From Domibacillus sp. DTU_2020_1001157_1_SI_ALB_TIR_016 (GTDB taxonomy: Bacteria > Bacillota > Bacilli > Bacillales > Domibacillaceae): DNA of 64,000 nucleotides. Under the pieces are notes generated by a model. It made no database searches. It was not told the DNA's origin and worked only from the letters and a program-made list of their open reading frames with translations. Location of the stretch: assembly GCF_032341995.1 (NCBI RefSeq), contig NZ_CP135439.1:1364001-1428000 (forward strand). Reading direction: 5' to 3'. Numbering within the stretch: position 1 is the first letter of the stretch; each line of letters begins with the position of its first letter. A program made the position numbers and the translations under genes. This document shows, piece by piece, positions 9,470-17,941 of this stretch.

Positions 9470-9490
9470 AAGGAGCCGATTCGGCTCCTT
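9470..9490 (+). repeat. Left copy of duplicated terminator hairpin, flanking repeat element A
   Basis: A 10-bp stem (AAGGAGCCGA/TCGGCTCCTT) directly after the yqjQ stop, without a T-run. The same 21 bases recur at 9727-9747 with two central mismatches, there followed by T5. It reads as one half of a terminator duplicated when element A inserted. Confidence 0.65.
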
Positions 9491-9492
9491 GC

Positions 9493-9724
9493 AGATTGTA
9501 GACAAATAAAATTAATTGCCAAAGGATTTCTTTCGTTTCTTTTTTATGCAAGTCGCGCAGGCGGCTTCGCTTTCCATGGGGCCCCGTCTATGTCGCCATG
9601 CGGCCCAGCCGGCCGGCTTTCCCTATCGGCTCTTTTTAAGAAGCAATGTTTCTTGGAAAGTCTCCTGCCTATTTTCGGCGGTGAAAACTTTTATAAAAAA
9701 GACTGACGACTTTGTCGACAGTCT
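9493..9724 (-). mobile_element. Non-autonomous repeat element A (short form, about 232 bp)
   Basis: The ends form a 14-base imperfect terminal inverted repeat, AGATTGTAGACAAA (9493-9506) against AGACTGTCGACAAA read inward from 9724, 12 of 14 matching. Both end regions are clearly homologous, in reverse orientation, to the 556-bp element at 53975-54530; the middle is mostly deleted. It has no credible coding capacity. The end near 9724 carries a hairpin followed by a T-run when read on the minus strand (9695-9723). It lies between two near-identical terminator hairpins, so it appears to have inserted in the yqjQ terminator. Family assignment (IS1182-like MITE) is a guess. Confidence 0.65.
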
Positions 9725-9726
9725 CA

Positions 9727-9750
9727 AAGGAGCCGAGCCGGCTCCTTTTT
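9727..9750 (+). terminator. Right copy of yqjQ terminator
   Basis: AAGGAGCCGA/CCGGCTCCTT hairpin followed by T5, partly duplicating 9470-9490. It ends where the convergent hydrolase gene ends. Confidence 0.7.
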
Positions 9751-10711
9751 ATGATGGATATAAATCAAACTCTGCCAGAAAGCGATCAATGGCTTTTTCA
9801 TATTCTTCCGGATTTTCATTATAAGATTGAGCGTGTCCGCCTTTGTCGGCCATAAAGAGCTGTTTCGGCCCCTTTTTTGCTTCAAACAGCGCTTCTGTCA
9901 TATCAGGAAGGATAAAGTCATCTTCTTTGCTGTGAATAAAAAGAACCGGCTTCTCGATGGATTGAATCGCTTCAAGCGGAGACAGCTCTGTCATTTTATA
10001 ACGCCCGCGCAGCCAAACGGCCCATTCAGCAATCGTCATAAAAAAGGGAGGAGAAAAACCGAGCTCCCTTTTCATTTGATGACGCACCTGCTGCCGAAAA
10101 TCTGAAAACGGACAATCGGCTATATAAAAAGATGCTTTGTCTTCCACTGTGCCGGCATAAAGTAAAAGCGTAACGGCACCCATTGATTCTCCATGGATGC
10201 CAAAGCGGACACTCTCACCTTCCCGGCGGATCAATTCATCAATGACGGCTTTTAAATCCTGCTTTTCAAAATGACCATAGCTTGTAAAAGATCCCTCGGA
10301 CTCCCCGTGTCGGCGATGATCAAAAAGAATTGCGTTAAAGCCGCGTTTTAAAAATACATTCATATATTTTACGGAGTTGATTTTATGCTCTGTAACTCCA
10401 TGGCAGAAGATCACATATGGACGGCCGGGATTGGGCGTAATAAAAACACTTTTTAAACGGGTACCGTCTATAGAGCGGACCCACACTTCTTCTTTTGGAA
10501 GCTGCCTGTATAGCTCAAGGTCGAATCGCCCGGCTCTCGTTTCCCGTTCTGCAACCGCTTCTTCCGCTTTTTTGGCGATATACAAAATCCGCTGGGATAG
10601 ATAAAGGCCGGTTCCTGCTATGGCCAGTACCGCGGAAGCGCTGGCGGCCAGGCCCTTTTTTACAGCCGATGCGCGTCGTAGTCGGCTGTTTTTGAGATAT
10701 CTTGTATCCAT
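9749..10711 (-). CDS. yqkD: Alpha/beta hydrolase, YqkD-like, membrane-anchored
   Basis: 320 residues. A basic N-terminus and a hydrophobic segment at about residues 22-42 form a signal anchor. The hydrolase core has the nucleophile elbow GIHGESMGAV, VIFCHGVTEH forming the oxyanion region, FIHSKEDDFI with the likely Asp, and GGHAQSY with the His. The likely activity is an esterase; substrate is unknown. The start has a strong GGAGG 10 bases upstream, which places the gene's first 52 bases inside the end of the upstream aldo/keto reductase gene. Confidence 0.8.
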   Translation of the reverse strand: MDTRYLKNSRLRRASAVKKGLAASASAVLAIAGTGLYLSQRILYIAKKAEEAVAERETRAGRFDLELYRQLPKEEVWVRSIDGTRLKSVFITPNPGRPYVIFCHGVTEHKINSVKYMNVFLKRGFNAILFDHRRHGESEGSFTSYGHFEKQDLKAVIDELIRREGESVRFGIHGESMGAVTLLLYAGTVEDKASFYIADCPFSDFRQQVRHQMKRELGFSPPFFMTIAEWAVWLRGRYKMTELSPLEAIQSIEKPVLFIHSKEDDFILPDMTEALFEAKKGPKQLFMADKGGHAQSYNENPEEYEKAIDRFLAEFDLYPS

Positions 10712-11583
10712 TTGTATTCTTCCTCCGTCAGCGCTGCTTCCCGTACGGCACGGGCATTTTCTTTCAGCTGCTCAACGGAGCTTGCCCCGGCCACAACAGT
10801 AGCAGCAGCTGGATGACCGAGCACATAGCGGAAAGCAAGCCCGTTTAGTGTGCGTCCTTCCGGTACGTTTTTCTCAAGTGTTGACAGCACCGATTCGAGT
10901 TCCGGCTCACTGTACCAGTTAACCCCTTTTTTTGCCGCCTTTGAGAGCTTGTCACGCCAGTGGCTGGTTAAAAGTCCGAAGGCCACCGGACCGCGTGCGG
11001 CGACAGTGACGCCATTCTCTGCTAAAATAGGAAGCGCCTGTACTTCAGGACGGCGGTCCAGTATGCTGTACTGCATCATGACATTTGAAAGATTCGATCT
11101 TTTTACATATTCATTGATCACAGTCGGTCGAATGGAGGAAATACCATAAGCGCGGATAAGCCCTTCTGCTTTTAATTCCTCAAATGCTTCGATTGTCTCA
11201 TCAATGGGATCTTCAAGGGTGCCGCCGTGCAGCTGGTATAAATCAATATAGTCAATACTGAGCCGTTTTAAACTTTGTTTGGCTGCTTCTTTTATGTATG
11301 CCTTTGAGGCATCCCATGTCCAGCTGTTCTTCGACTCGGTCCAGCGGTTGCCTGCTTTTGTCGCGATCACGACCTGGTCACGAACTGCGCGCAATGTTTT
11401 GCCGACCAGCTGTTCATTAACACCAAAGTCGTATAAATCAGCTGTATCAAAATAGGTGATGCCTTCATCTAGGGCTGTTTTTAAAAGCGTTTCTGCCTGC
11501 TTTTCTTCGGTGCCAATGGACATGCATCCAAGACCCAGCTCGCTGGCGTAAATACCAGATTTCCCAATTTCACGTTTATTCAA
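10660..11583 (-). CDS. yqkF: Aldo/keto reductase, YqkF-like
   Basis: 307 residues from a TTG start at 11583 with AGGAAGGTG upstream; the nearby ATG is out of frame and closes at once. AKR motifs include GLGCMSIG, the catalytic Asp and Tyr in DTADLYDFG, and the Lys in ATKAGNRW. It is an NAD(P)H-dependent carbonyl reductase of the YhdN/YqkF type with unknown natural substrate. It is first in a two-gene minus-strand operon with the hydrolase and diverges from nudF. Confidence 0.85.
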   Translation of the reverse strand: MNKREIGKSGIYASELGLGCMSIGTEEKQAETLLKTALDEGITYFDTADLYDFGVNEQLVGKTLRAVRDQVVIATKAGNRWTESKNSWTWDASKAYIKEAAKQSLKRLSIDYIDLYQLHGGTLEDPIDETIEAFEELKAEGLIRAYGISSIRPTVINEYVKRSNLSNVMMQYSILDRRPEVQALPILAENGVTVAARGPVAFGLLTSHWRDKLSKAAKKGVNWYSEPELESVLSTLEKNVPEGRTLNGLAFRYVLGHPAAATVVAGASSVEQLKENARAVREAALTEEEYKWIQDISKTADYDAHRL

Positions 11584-11650
11584 TTTGCATCACCTTCCTT
11601 TTTTGTACAGTGTAACATATGGAAGAAAAAAATAGAAAAGAGGGACCTTT

Positions 11651-12196
11651 ATGCACAAATTTGAAGAGAAAACAATGAAAAGCGAATCGATTTTCAGCGG
11701 AAAAGTGATACAGGTACGAGTGGATGAGGTTGTACTGCCGGATGGAAAGCACTCAAAACGAGAATTAATTAAACATCCGGGGGCGGTTTGTGTGATCGCG
11801 ATTACAGATGAAAAGAAAATCATTTTGGTAGAACAGTACCGGAAAGCACTGGAGCGCCCGCTCGTTGAAGTGCCGGCAGGAAAGCTGGAGCCAGGAGAAG
11901 AGCCGTCTCTTTGTGCCGCGCGGGAGCTGGAAGAAGAAACAGGCTATCGTCCAGGCAGTATCCAGCCTATTCAATCGTTTTACACATCGCCGGGATTTGC
12001 CGATGAACTTGTACATGTTTTTTTAGCGGAGCAGCTTCAAAAGGTTGAGGGCGGACTTGCAGCAGATGAAGATGAGTTTGTAGACCTGCTCGAAGTCACG
12101 CTGGAAGAAGCAGAGGAACTGGCGAAAAAAGAACGTATTTTTGATGCTAAAACACTTTGGGCACTGCAATATATCCGCTTAAACGGCCTGGCATAA
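11651..12196 (+). CDS. nudF: ADP-ribose pyrophosphatase (Nudix)
   Basis: 181 residues. The Nudix box is complete: GKLEPGEEP followed by AARELEEETGYR (Gx5Ex7REUxEExGU). It hydrolyses ADP-ribose to AMP and ribose 5-phosphate. The ATG follows GAGGGACC. The arrangement before spoIIM and fur matches yqkG in B. subtilis. No terminator separates it from spoIIM, so transcription can read through. Confidence 0.9.
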   Translation: MHKFEEKTMKSESIFSGKVIQVRVDEVVLPDGKHSKRELIKHPGAVCVIAITDEKKIILVEQYRKALERPLVEVPAGKLEPGEEPSLCAARELEEETGYRPGSIQPIQSFYTSPGFADELVHVFLAEQLQKVEGGLAADEDEFVDLLEVTLEEAEELAKKERIFDAKTLWALQYIRLNGLA

Positions 12197-12219
12197 TAAG
12201 GGCTCCCCTCTCATATAGT
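12191..12219 (+). promoter_or_regulatory. Sigma-E promoter of spoIIM
   Basis: GCATAAT (12191-12197), 14 bases, then CATATAGT (12212-12219) fits the sigma-E consensus (KMATATT, CATACANT). The predicted transcript starts about 12226, leaving a leader of about 20 bases. spoIIM is sigma-E controlled in B. subtilis, which agrees. Confidence 0.6.
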
Positions 12220-12237
12220 GCGAAAAGAGAGGGGGCC
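12201..12237 (+). promoter_or_regulatory. Inverted repeat covering the spoIIM Shine-Dalgarno
   Basis: GGCTCCCCTCTC (12201-12212) pairs with GAGAGGGGGCC (12227-12237), 9 contiguous pairs plus 2 after a bulge. The right arm is the ribosome-binding region of spoIIM and the sigma-E -10 lies in the loop. There is no T-run, so it is not a terminator. Only read-through RNA from nudF would contain both arms. Confidence 0.55.
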
Positions 12238-12244
12238 TCCATTT

Positions 12245-12874
12245 ATGTGGACTGCCATCATCGAACACATTCAAAAAAGAGCCGCACTATATTTGTTTTC
12301 AGCCGTATTGTTTATGACGGGAACAGCATTCGGAGCCATTACAGTCAATAGCATGGAACCGGTGCAGAAATCGGAGCTGTACACGTATGTAAAAGAGTTT
12401 TTCGGCCAGTCTTCGTCTGGAACTGTTGCCAACCCGACTGATCTTTTTGTGGAGAGCTTAATTCATAACATAAAGTTTACAGGGGCGATGTGGGTCGCCG
12501 GCATTTCGATTATCGGACTGCCGCTTATTTTTATTCTTCTTTTTATTAAAGGAGCTGTAACAGGGTTTTCTGTTGGCTTTCTTATCCAGCAAATGAAATG
12601 GGACGGGCTCTTTCTGTCGCTTCTGGCCATTTTGCCGCAAAATCTGATTCTCATTCCCGTTTTTCTTTTTACCGCTGTGATGTCGGCATCCTGCTCGATC
12701 CGGCTCGTGCAAAAAATTACAACCCGGCAGACAATGCCTCTTCCGGTTACCAAAAGTGTTTTTTCTTATATAGGGTACGCTGCAGCAGGAGCGGCAGCTA
12801 TATTGCTTGCGTCTTTAACAGAGGCGTTTATTTCAAGCCAATTTATGAATATTCTCGTAAATAAATTCTTTTGA
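12245..12874 (+). CDS. spoIIM: Stage II sporulation protein M
   Basis: 209 residues with about five hydrophobic segments. It is the membrane scaffold of the SpoIID-SpoIIM-SpoIIP complex that drives septal peptidoglycan dissolution during engulfment in the mother cell. FGAITVNSM after the first membrane segment is typical of the family. The ATG at 12245 follows GAGAGGGGG; the GTG at 12218 lies upstream of the predicted sigma-E transcript and is rejected. Its 3' end contains the -35 of the fur promoter. Confidence 0.9.
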   Translation: MWTAIIEHIQKRAALYLFSAVLFMTGTAFGAITVNSMEPVQKSELYTYVKEFFGQSSSGTVANPTDLFVESLIHNIKFTGAMWVAGISIIGLPLIFILLFIKGAVTGFSVGFLIQQMKWDGLFLSLLAILPQNLILIPVFLFTAVMSASCSIRLVQKITTRQTMPLPVTKSVFSYIGYAAAGAAAILLASLTEAFISSQFMNILVNKFF

Positions 12875-12898
12875 TTCATTGACGCCTTTTGTTATAAT
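12871..12898 (+). promoter_or_regulatory. SigA promoter of fur
   Basis: TTGATT (12871-12876), 16 bases, TATAAT (12893-12898), 31 bases before the fur ATG. Confidence 0.6.
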
Positions 12899-12929
12899 AG
12901 GGAATACATCGGCGAGGGAGGGAACAAAT

Positions 12930-13415
12930 ATGGAAAGCCGGATTGACCGAATAAAAAAACAGCTGCATGCGGCAAGCTACAAATTAACACCGCAGCGTGA
13001 AGCTACTGTGCGTGTTCTTCTTGAGCATGAAGAGGACCACTTAAGTGCTGAAGACGTGTACCTCCTCGTTAAAGAAAAAGCTCCTGAAATTGGGTTGGCC
13101 ACAGTCTACAGAACGCTTGAATTACTAAATGAACTTAAAGTTGTTGATAAAATAAATTTTGGAGATGGTGTCTCCCGCTATGATCTTCGTCAGGAAGGTG
13201 CTGCGCACTTTCATCATCACCTCGTTTGCATCGAGTGTGGAGCAGTGGATGAAATTCAAGAAGATTTGCTTGATGATGTGGAAGCCATTGTGGAAAGCAG
13301 ATGGAATTTTAAAATTAAAGACCACCGCTTAACTTTCCATGGTATTTGCAGCAGATGCCATTCAAAGCAGCAGGAAGATGAGCAGGAAGATTTAGAAAAG
13401 CAGCATGTAGAATAA
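12930..13415 (+). CDS. fur: Fur family transcriptional regulator
   Basis: 161 residues. The N-terminal winged helix (about 10-90) contains LTPQREATVRVLLEHEEDHLS-type sequence (LTPQREATVRVLLE), followed by a dimer domain with HFHHHLVCIECG and CSRCH, which hold the regulatory and structural metal sites. It represses iron-uptake genes when Fe2+ is bound. Position before xerD matches B. subtilis fur rather than perR or zur. The ATG at 12930 follows GGGAGGG; the upstream 17-codon extension lies over the promoter. Confidence 0.9.
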   Translation: MESRIDRIKKQLHAASYKLTPQREATVRVLLEHEEDHLSAEDVYLLVKEKAPEIGLATVYRTLELLNELKVVDKINFGDGVSRYDLRQEGAAHFHHHLVCIECGAVDEIQEDLLDDVEAIVESRWNFKIKDHRLTFHGICSRCHSKQQEDEQEDLEKQHVE

Positions 13416-13447
13416 AACCTTTCGATCCAAGTCGAAAGGTTTTTTTA
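13415..13447 (+). terminator. Terminator of fur
   Basis: AAACCTTTCGA/TCGAAAGGTTT stem, 6-base loop, T7, abutting the stop. Confidence 0.9.
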
Positions 13448-13466
13448 TCATGAAGGAGGCAGGCGG

Positions 13467-14357
13467 ATGAATGACTATGTAAATGATTTCCTGCATTTTT
13501 CACTTGTAGAAAAAGGACTTTCTGATAATACCATTTCAGCATACCGGCGTGATCTTCGCCATTATACAGAATACATAGAAAAAGTAGAGCAAGTGAAAAT
13601 ACCGGATATCACCAGGCTGCATATTTTGCATTTTTTAGAACAGCTGCGGGATCAGGGAAAGTCATCGAAGACAATTGCACGCCATATTTCCACGATCCGC
13701 TCTTTTCATCACTTTTTAATTCAAGACCGGATTAGTACGCATGATCCGACACATCATATTGAAACACCAAAGTCGGGCCGTACGCTTCCGAAAGTGTTAA
13801 ATATGGATGAAACGGAAGCACTGCTGGCAGCACCGGATGCCACGACGCCTCTAGGCATGCGGGATAAAGCAATGATTGAACTAATGTATGCATCGGGGCT
13901 GCGGGTCAGTGAATTAACGGCTTTAAACAAAGAAGACGTTCACTTAACAATGGGATTTGTGCGCTGCACAGGAAAAGGCGGCAAGGAAAGAATTATCCCG
14001 GCCGGCAGTCATGCACTAGGCGCCATTGAACGATACTTGCAGGAGGGCCGCCCCAAGCTTGTATCACCGAAGCGGCGCGATGAAGCCTTGTTTTTGAACC
14101 ATTATGGACAGCGGCTGACGCGGCAGGGATTTTGGAAGGTGATTAAAGCGCTGGCGAAAAAAGCCACCATTGAAAAAGAGCTTACGCCTCATACGATTCG
14201 TCACTCGTTTGCGACCCACCTGCTTGAAAACGGAGCGGATCTGCGGGCTGTCCAGGAAATGCTCGGCCATGCTGATATCTCGACCACGCAGATCTACACA
14301 CATGTAACGAAAACACGACTAAAAGATGTGTACAGCCAGTTTCATCCCCGCGCCTGA
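13467..14357 (+). CDS. xerD: Site-specific tyrosine recombinase XerD
   Basis: 296 residues, full length. SAM-like N-terminal domain to about 100, catalytic domain after. Catalytic residues are visible: R146, K170, H242, R245, H268 and Y277 ([10 protein letters not shown] and [13 protein letters not shown]). With XerC it resolves chromosome dimers at dif. Start at ATG 13467 with GGAGG upstream. Synteny between fur and deoB matches ripX of B. subtilis. Confidence 0.95.
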   Translation: MNDYVNDFLHFSLVEKGLSDNTISAYRRDLRHYTEYIEKVEQVKIPDITRLHILHFLEQLRDQGKSSKTIARHISTIRSFHHFLIQDRISTHDPTHHIETPKSGRTLPKVLNMDETEALLAAPDATTPLGMRDKAMIELMYASGLRVSELTALNKEDVHLTMGFVRCTGKGGKERIIPAGSHALGAIERYLQEGRPKLVSPKRRDEALFLNHYGQRLTRQGFWKVIKALAKKATIEKELTPHTIRHSFATHLLENGADLRAVQEMLGHADISTTQIYTHVTKTRLKDVYSQFHPRA

Positions 14358-14377
14358 AGAAGGTCAGGCGCTTTTTG
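14350..14377 (+). terminator. Terminator of xerD
   Basis: GCGCCTGA/TCAGGCGC stem with a 6-base loop and T5; it includes the xerD stop codon. Confidence 0.85.
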
Positions 14378-14403
14378 TTTTTTATAACGAAATGGATTAT
14401 ACT
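14375..14403 (+). promoter_or_regulatory. Promoter of the deoB-punA-pdp operon
   Basis: TTGTTT (14375-14380), 17 bases, TATACT (14398-14403). The -35 overlaps the T-run of the xerD terminator. Confidence 0.55.
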
Positions 14404-14410
14404 AGAAACG

Positions 14411-14425
14411 AGAAGTCAGACTTCT
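14411..14425 (+). promoter_or_regulatory. Palindrome at the deoB transcription start, possible operator
   Basis: AGAAGT-CAG-ACTTCT is a perfect 6-bp inverted repeat at about +1 to +15 of the predicted transcript. Its position suits a repressor operator for nucleoside catabolism; the regulator is unknown. Confidence 0.4.
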
Positions 14426-14508
14426 GACAATTACCAGGCAAAGCATGATTTATCCGATAGTCTGGGTAAAAATAAAGAAGAATGTGATTAGAAGGGAGAA
14501 GCGGCCAG

Positions 14509-15690
14509 ATGAATCATTCATTTAAACGGATTCACTTAATCGTTCTCGACTCAGTAGGTATTGGAGAAGCACCGGATGCTTCTGCTTTTGGAGACGAGGG
14601 CGCTGATACGCTTGGGCATATTGCCGAAAAAATGAACGGGCTCAATATGCCGAAAATGGCAGCACTGGGCTTGTCGAATATTAAAGAAATTCAAGGTATC
14701 CCGAAAGCGGACCATCCGGCGGCTTTTTGGACGAAAATGCAGGAAGCATCAAACGGAAAAGACACCATGACAGGACACTGGGAAATTATGGGACTGCGTA
14801 TCGATACGCCTTTCCAGGTGTTTCCGGATGGGTTTCCTGCTTCACTGATTGAAGAATTGGAAGAAAAATCAGGGCGCAAAATTATCGGAAACAAGCCGGC
14901 CAGCGGTACCGAAATTTTAGATGAGCTTGGAGAAGAGCATGTGAAAACCGGGGCCCTGATCGTGTATACATCAGCAGATTCCGTTTTGCAAATTGCTGCT
15001 CACGAGGACATCGTGCCGCTTGATGAACTGTATCGTATCTGTGAAATGGCGCGTGAAATGACCAAAACAGGTGATTATATGGTCGGCCGCGTGATTGCCC
15101 GCCCGTTTGTCGGCGAACCAGGGCAGTTTAAACGAACTGCTAATCGGCATGACTATGCACTGAAGCCATTTGGCCGCACGGTCATGAATGAATTGAAGGA
15201 TGCCGGATTAGATGTGATTGCGGTAGGGAAAATTTCTGATATTTATGATGGGGAAGGCGTTACCGAAGCCATTCGAACTGTATCAAACATGGATGGAATG
15301 GATAAGTTTATTCAAACGGCGGAAAAAGATTTTACTGGCTTGTCTTTTTTAAACCTGGTTGACTTTGACGCTCTTTTTGGACACCGCCGGGACCCAGAGG
15401 GCTACGGCAAGGCGCTCGAGGAATTTGATGCGCGGCTGCCGGAGCTTTTAGAAAAGCTGACTGAACAGGATCTGCTTATTTTAACGGCGGACCATGGCAA
15501 TGACCCTGTTCATCATGGAACCGATCATACACGTGAATTTGTACCGCTGCTCGTTTATTCAAAAGCGTTTGCCGAAGGCCGCGAGCTGCCTCTTCGCCAA
15601 ACGTTTGCGGATGTTGGCGCATCGGTTGCGGACAACTTTAACGTCAAAATGCCAGAGCATGGAAATAGTTTTATGGGGGAATTAACATGA
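14509..15690 (+). CDS. deoB: Phosphopentomutase
   Basis: 393 residues. It interconverts (deoxy)ribose 1- and 5-phosphates. Alkaline-phosphatase-superfamily metal motifs are [15 protein letters not shown] at the N-terminus and [16 protein letters not shown] near the C-terminus; KDTMTGHWE holds the phosphorylated Thr region. First gene of an operon with two nucleoside phosphorylases whose products feed it. It ends in a 4-base ATGA overlap with punA. Confidence 0.95.
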   Translation: MNHSFKRIHLIVLDSVGIGEAPDASAFGDEGADTLGHIAEKMNGLNMPKMAALGLSNIKEIQGIPKADHPAAFWTKMQEASNGKDTMTGHWEIMGLRIDTPFQVFPDGFPASLIEELEEKSGRKIIGNKPASGTEILDELGEEHVKTGALIVYTSADSVLQIAAHEDIVPLDELYRICEMAREMTKTGDYMVGRVIARPFVGEPGQFKRTANRHDYALKPFGRTVMNELKDAGLDVIAVGKISDIYDGEGVTEAIRTVSNMDGMDKFIQTAEKDFTGLSFLNLVDFDALFGHRRDPEGYGKALEEFDARLPELLEKLTEQDLLILTADHGNDPVHHGTDHTREFVPLLVYSKAFAEGRELPLRQTFADVGASVADNFNVKMPEHGNSFMGELT

Positions 15691-16502
15691 ACATTCAACA
15701 TATTGAAGAAGCTGCGGGATTTTTAAAAGAAAAACTAAATGTCACACCAGAAATCGGATTGATTTTAGGGTCTGGTCTCGGCGTATTGGCGGACGAAGTG
15801 GAAAACGCTGTTTCGATTCCGTATGAAACCATTCCACACTTTCCGGTTTCAACAGTAGAAGGCCACGCAGGAGAACTCGTAATTGGAACTTTATCAGGAA
15901 AAACTGTTGCAGCGATGAAAGGCCGCTTCCATTATTACGAAGGTTATTCGTTCCAGGAAGTGACATTTCCGGTGCGCGTGATGAAAGCACTGGGCATCGA
16001 AACGATTATTGTGACGAATGCAGCGGGCGGCGTAAATGAATCGTTTGAGCCGGGCGACTTAATGCTCATTTCAGATCATTTAAATTTAATGGGCGGAAAC
16101 CCGCTGATCGGCAAAAATGATTCACGCCTTGGCGTTCGTTTTCCGGATATGTCTGTTGCTTACAGCCGGGAACTAAGAGAACTGGCAAGAAAAGCAGCGG
16201 AGCGGGTTGGCTTGAACGTTCGAGAGGGCGTTTATGCAGGCAATACGGGCCCAGTTTATGAAACACCGGCGGAAGTGCGTATGGCACGTGTTCTCGGCGC
16301 AGACGCGGTCGGTATGTCTACAGTGCCGGAAGTGATTGCAGCCCGCCACAGCGGCATGAATGTACTCGGTATTTCCTGCATTTCCAACATGGCAGCTGGT
16401 ATTTTAGACCAGCCTCTGGCACATGACGAAGTAATTGAAACAACAGAAAAAGTACGCGCGGAATTTCTTGCTTACGTGAAGGAGATTGTTCAATCTTTGT
16501 AA
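15687..16502 (+). CDS. punA: Purine-nucleoside phosphorylase
   Basis: 271 residues, PNP family with [13 protein letters not shown] at the phosphate site, [12 protein letters not shown] and [19 protein letters not shown]. It releases purine bases and (deoxy)ribose 1-phosphate. Coupled to deoB by a 4-base overlap; corresponds to B. subtilis pupG. Confidence 0.93.
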   Translation: MNIQHIEEAAGFLKEKLNVTPEIGLILGSGLGVLADEVENAVSIPYETIPHFPVSTVEGHAGELVIGTLSGKTVAAMKGRFHYYEGYSFQEVTFPVRVMKALGIETIIVTNAAGGVNESFEPGDLMLISDHLNLMGGNPLIGKNDSRLGVRFPDMSVAYSRELRELARKAAERVGLNVREGVYAGNTGPVYETPAEVRMARVLGADAVGMSTVPEVIAARHSGMNVLGISCISNMAAGILDQPLAHDEVIETTEKVRAEFLAYVKEIVQSL

Positions 16503-16517
16503 AGGTGTGATGGATGA

Positions 16518-17822
16518 ATGAGAATGGTGGACGTAATTCATAAAAAGCGTAACGGACAGGCACTGACAGACGAGGAAATTCAATTTTTTGTTCAAGGTTA
16601 TACAAAAGGCGAAATTCCAGATTATCAGGCATCCGCTTTTATGATGGCGATTTATTTTCAAGGAATGACCCCGCAGGAAACGGCTGTTTTAACAAAAGCG
16701 ATGGTTGATTCAGGTGAAACGATTGATTTGTCTGGCATTAAAGGCCATAAAGTGGATAAGCACTCAACAGGCGGAGTTGGAGATAAAGTCACATTTATTG
16801 TCGGACCGCTTGTTGCTTCGGCAGGTGTGCCGGTAGCAAAAATGTCCGGCCGCGGCCTTGGCCATACCGGAGGCACGCTTGATAAGCTCGAAGCGATAGC
16901 GGGCCTTCAAATTGAAATGTCCAAAGAGCAGTTTATTGATAATGTGAATAAATATAAGCTTGCTGTTGCCGGCCAGACCGGAAATCTCGCTCCAGCCGAC
17001 AAAAAGCTGTACGCTCTGCGTGATGTAACAGCAACAGTCGAAGCCATTCCGCTGATTGCCGGCTCCATTATGAGTAAAAAGCTTGCGTCTGGTGCAGACA
17101 GTATTGTATTAGATGTAAAAACAGGGTCGGGTGCGTTTATGAAAACGCTGGAGGACTCCGAGGCTTTAGCAAAAGAAATGGTCGCCATCGGCAATAATCT
17201 TGGCCGCAAAACGGTTGCCATTATTAGTGATATGAATCAGCCGCTCGGATTTGAAGTCGGCAATGCCAATGAAATCAAGGAAGCGGCGGCCATTTTGCAA
17301 GGGGAGAACGTAGAAGACCTCCGGACCCTTTCGCTTGAAATTGCTTCTCATATGACGGTTTTGGCCGGTGCGTTCAGCGATTACAAAGAAGCACGTGATA
17401 CACTTGAGGCGAATCTGGAAAATGGCAAAGCATACGAAGTATTCCGCCAGTTTGTGATCGCTCAAGGCGGTGATGTGAGCATGATTGATGATCCTGCCAA
17501 GCTTCCGCAGGCCTCTTTTCACATTGATGTTGAATCAGAGCAAGAAGGCTTCGTAGCCGAAATTGACGCAGAATCCATTGGGATAGCCGCTATGTATTTA
17601 GGGGCGGGACGCGCAACAAAAGACGATCAAATCAATCATGCTGTCGGTATTACATTAAAGAAAAAAATTGGTGACTTCGTTCAAAAAGGAGAGGTGCTCG
17701 TTACGCTCCATGCTGATAACGCCACACCAAAAGACTCCATTGAAAAAGTAAAGCAGGCATATCGTTTTTCGAATGAAAAAGTGGAACGGCCGACGCTTAT
17801 TCATAAAGTGATCAGAGACTGA
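16518..17822 (+). CDS. pdp: Pyrimidine-nucleoside phosphorylase
   Basis: 434 residues, full length. The signature SGRGLGHTGGTLDKLEAI and KHSTGGVGDKVT phosphate-binding loop are present; the C-terminal domain is the usual lipoyl-like module. It phosphorolyses uridine, deoxyuridine and thymidine. It completes the nucleoside catabolic operon. In B. subtilis dacF, not pdp, follows pupG, so the locus is rearranged. The stop lies inside the terminator stem. Confidence 0.95.
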   Translation: MRMVDVIHKKRNGQALTDEEIQFFVQGYTKGEIPDYQASAFMMAIYFQGMTPQETAVLTKAMVDSGETIDLSGIKGHKVDKHSTGGVGDKVTFIVGPLVASAGVPVAKMSGRGLGHTGGTLDKLEAIAGLQIEMSKEQFIDNVNKYKLAVAGQTGNLAPADKKLYALRDVTATVEAIPLIAGSIMSKKLASGADSIVLDVKTGSGAFMKTLEDSEALAKEMVAIGNNLGRKTVAIISDMNQPLGFEVGNANEIKEAAAILQGENVEDLRTLSLEIASHMTVLAGAFSDYKEARDTLEANLENGKAYEVFRQFVIAQGGDVSMIDDPAKLPQASFHIDVESEQEGFVAEIDAESIGIAAMYLGAGRATKDDQINHAVGITLKKKIGDFVQKGEVLVTLHADNATPKDSIEKVKQAYRFSNEKVERPTLIHKVIRD

Positions 17823-17844
17823 CAAATGTCAGTCTCTTTTTTTG
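17814..17844 (+). terminator. Terminator of deoB-punA-pdp
   Basis: AGAGACTGAC/GTCAGTCTCT stem with a 4-base loop and T7, overlapping the pdp stop codon. Confidence 0.9.
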
Positions 17845-17881
17845 TCGAAAATTAAGAGCTTTTTTCTAGTTTTGGTAAGGG

Positions 17882-17910
17882 GGAGGAAAATGACTCCTCG
17901 AAAAAGAATT
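17882..17910 (+). promoter_or_regulatory. Sigma-H promoter of the spoIIA operon
   Basis: GGAGGAAAA (17882-17890), 12 bases, then AAAGAATT (17903-17910) matches the sigma-H consensus RNAGGAWWW / RNNGAAT. spoIIA is transcribed by sigma-H in B. subtilis. Confidence 0.75.
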
Positions 17911-17941
17911 GAACATATCAGCATGTAAAGGAGGAATGACG

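Noticed and set aside
9374..9706. 110-codon plus-strand frame containing CRQIKLIAKGFLSF
   Set aside because: A similar peptide appears in the minus-strand frame at 54299-54658. The shared translation comes from the repeat element, not from a protein family; neither frame has a credible start in the element.
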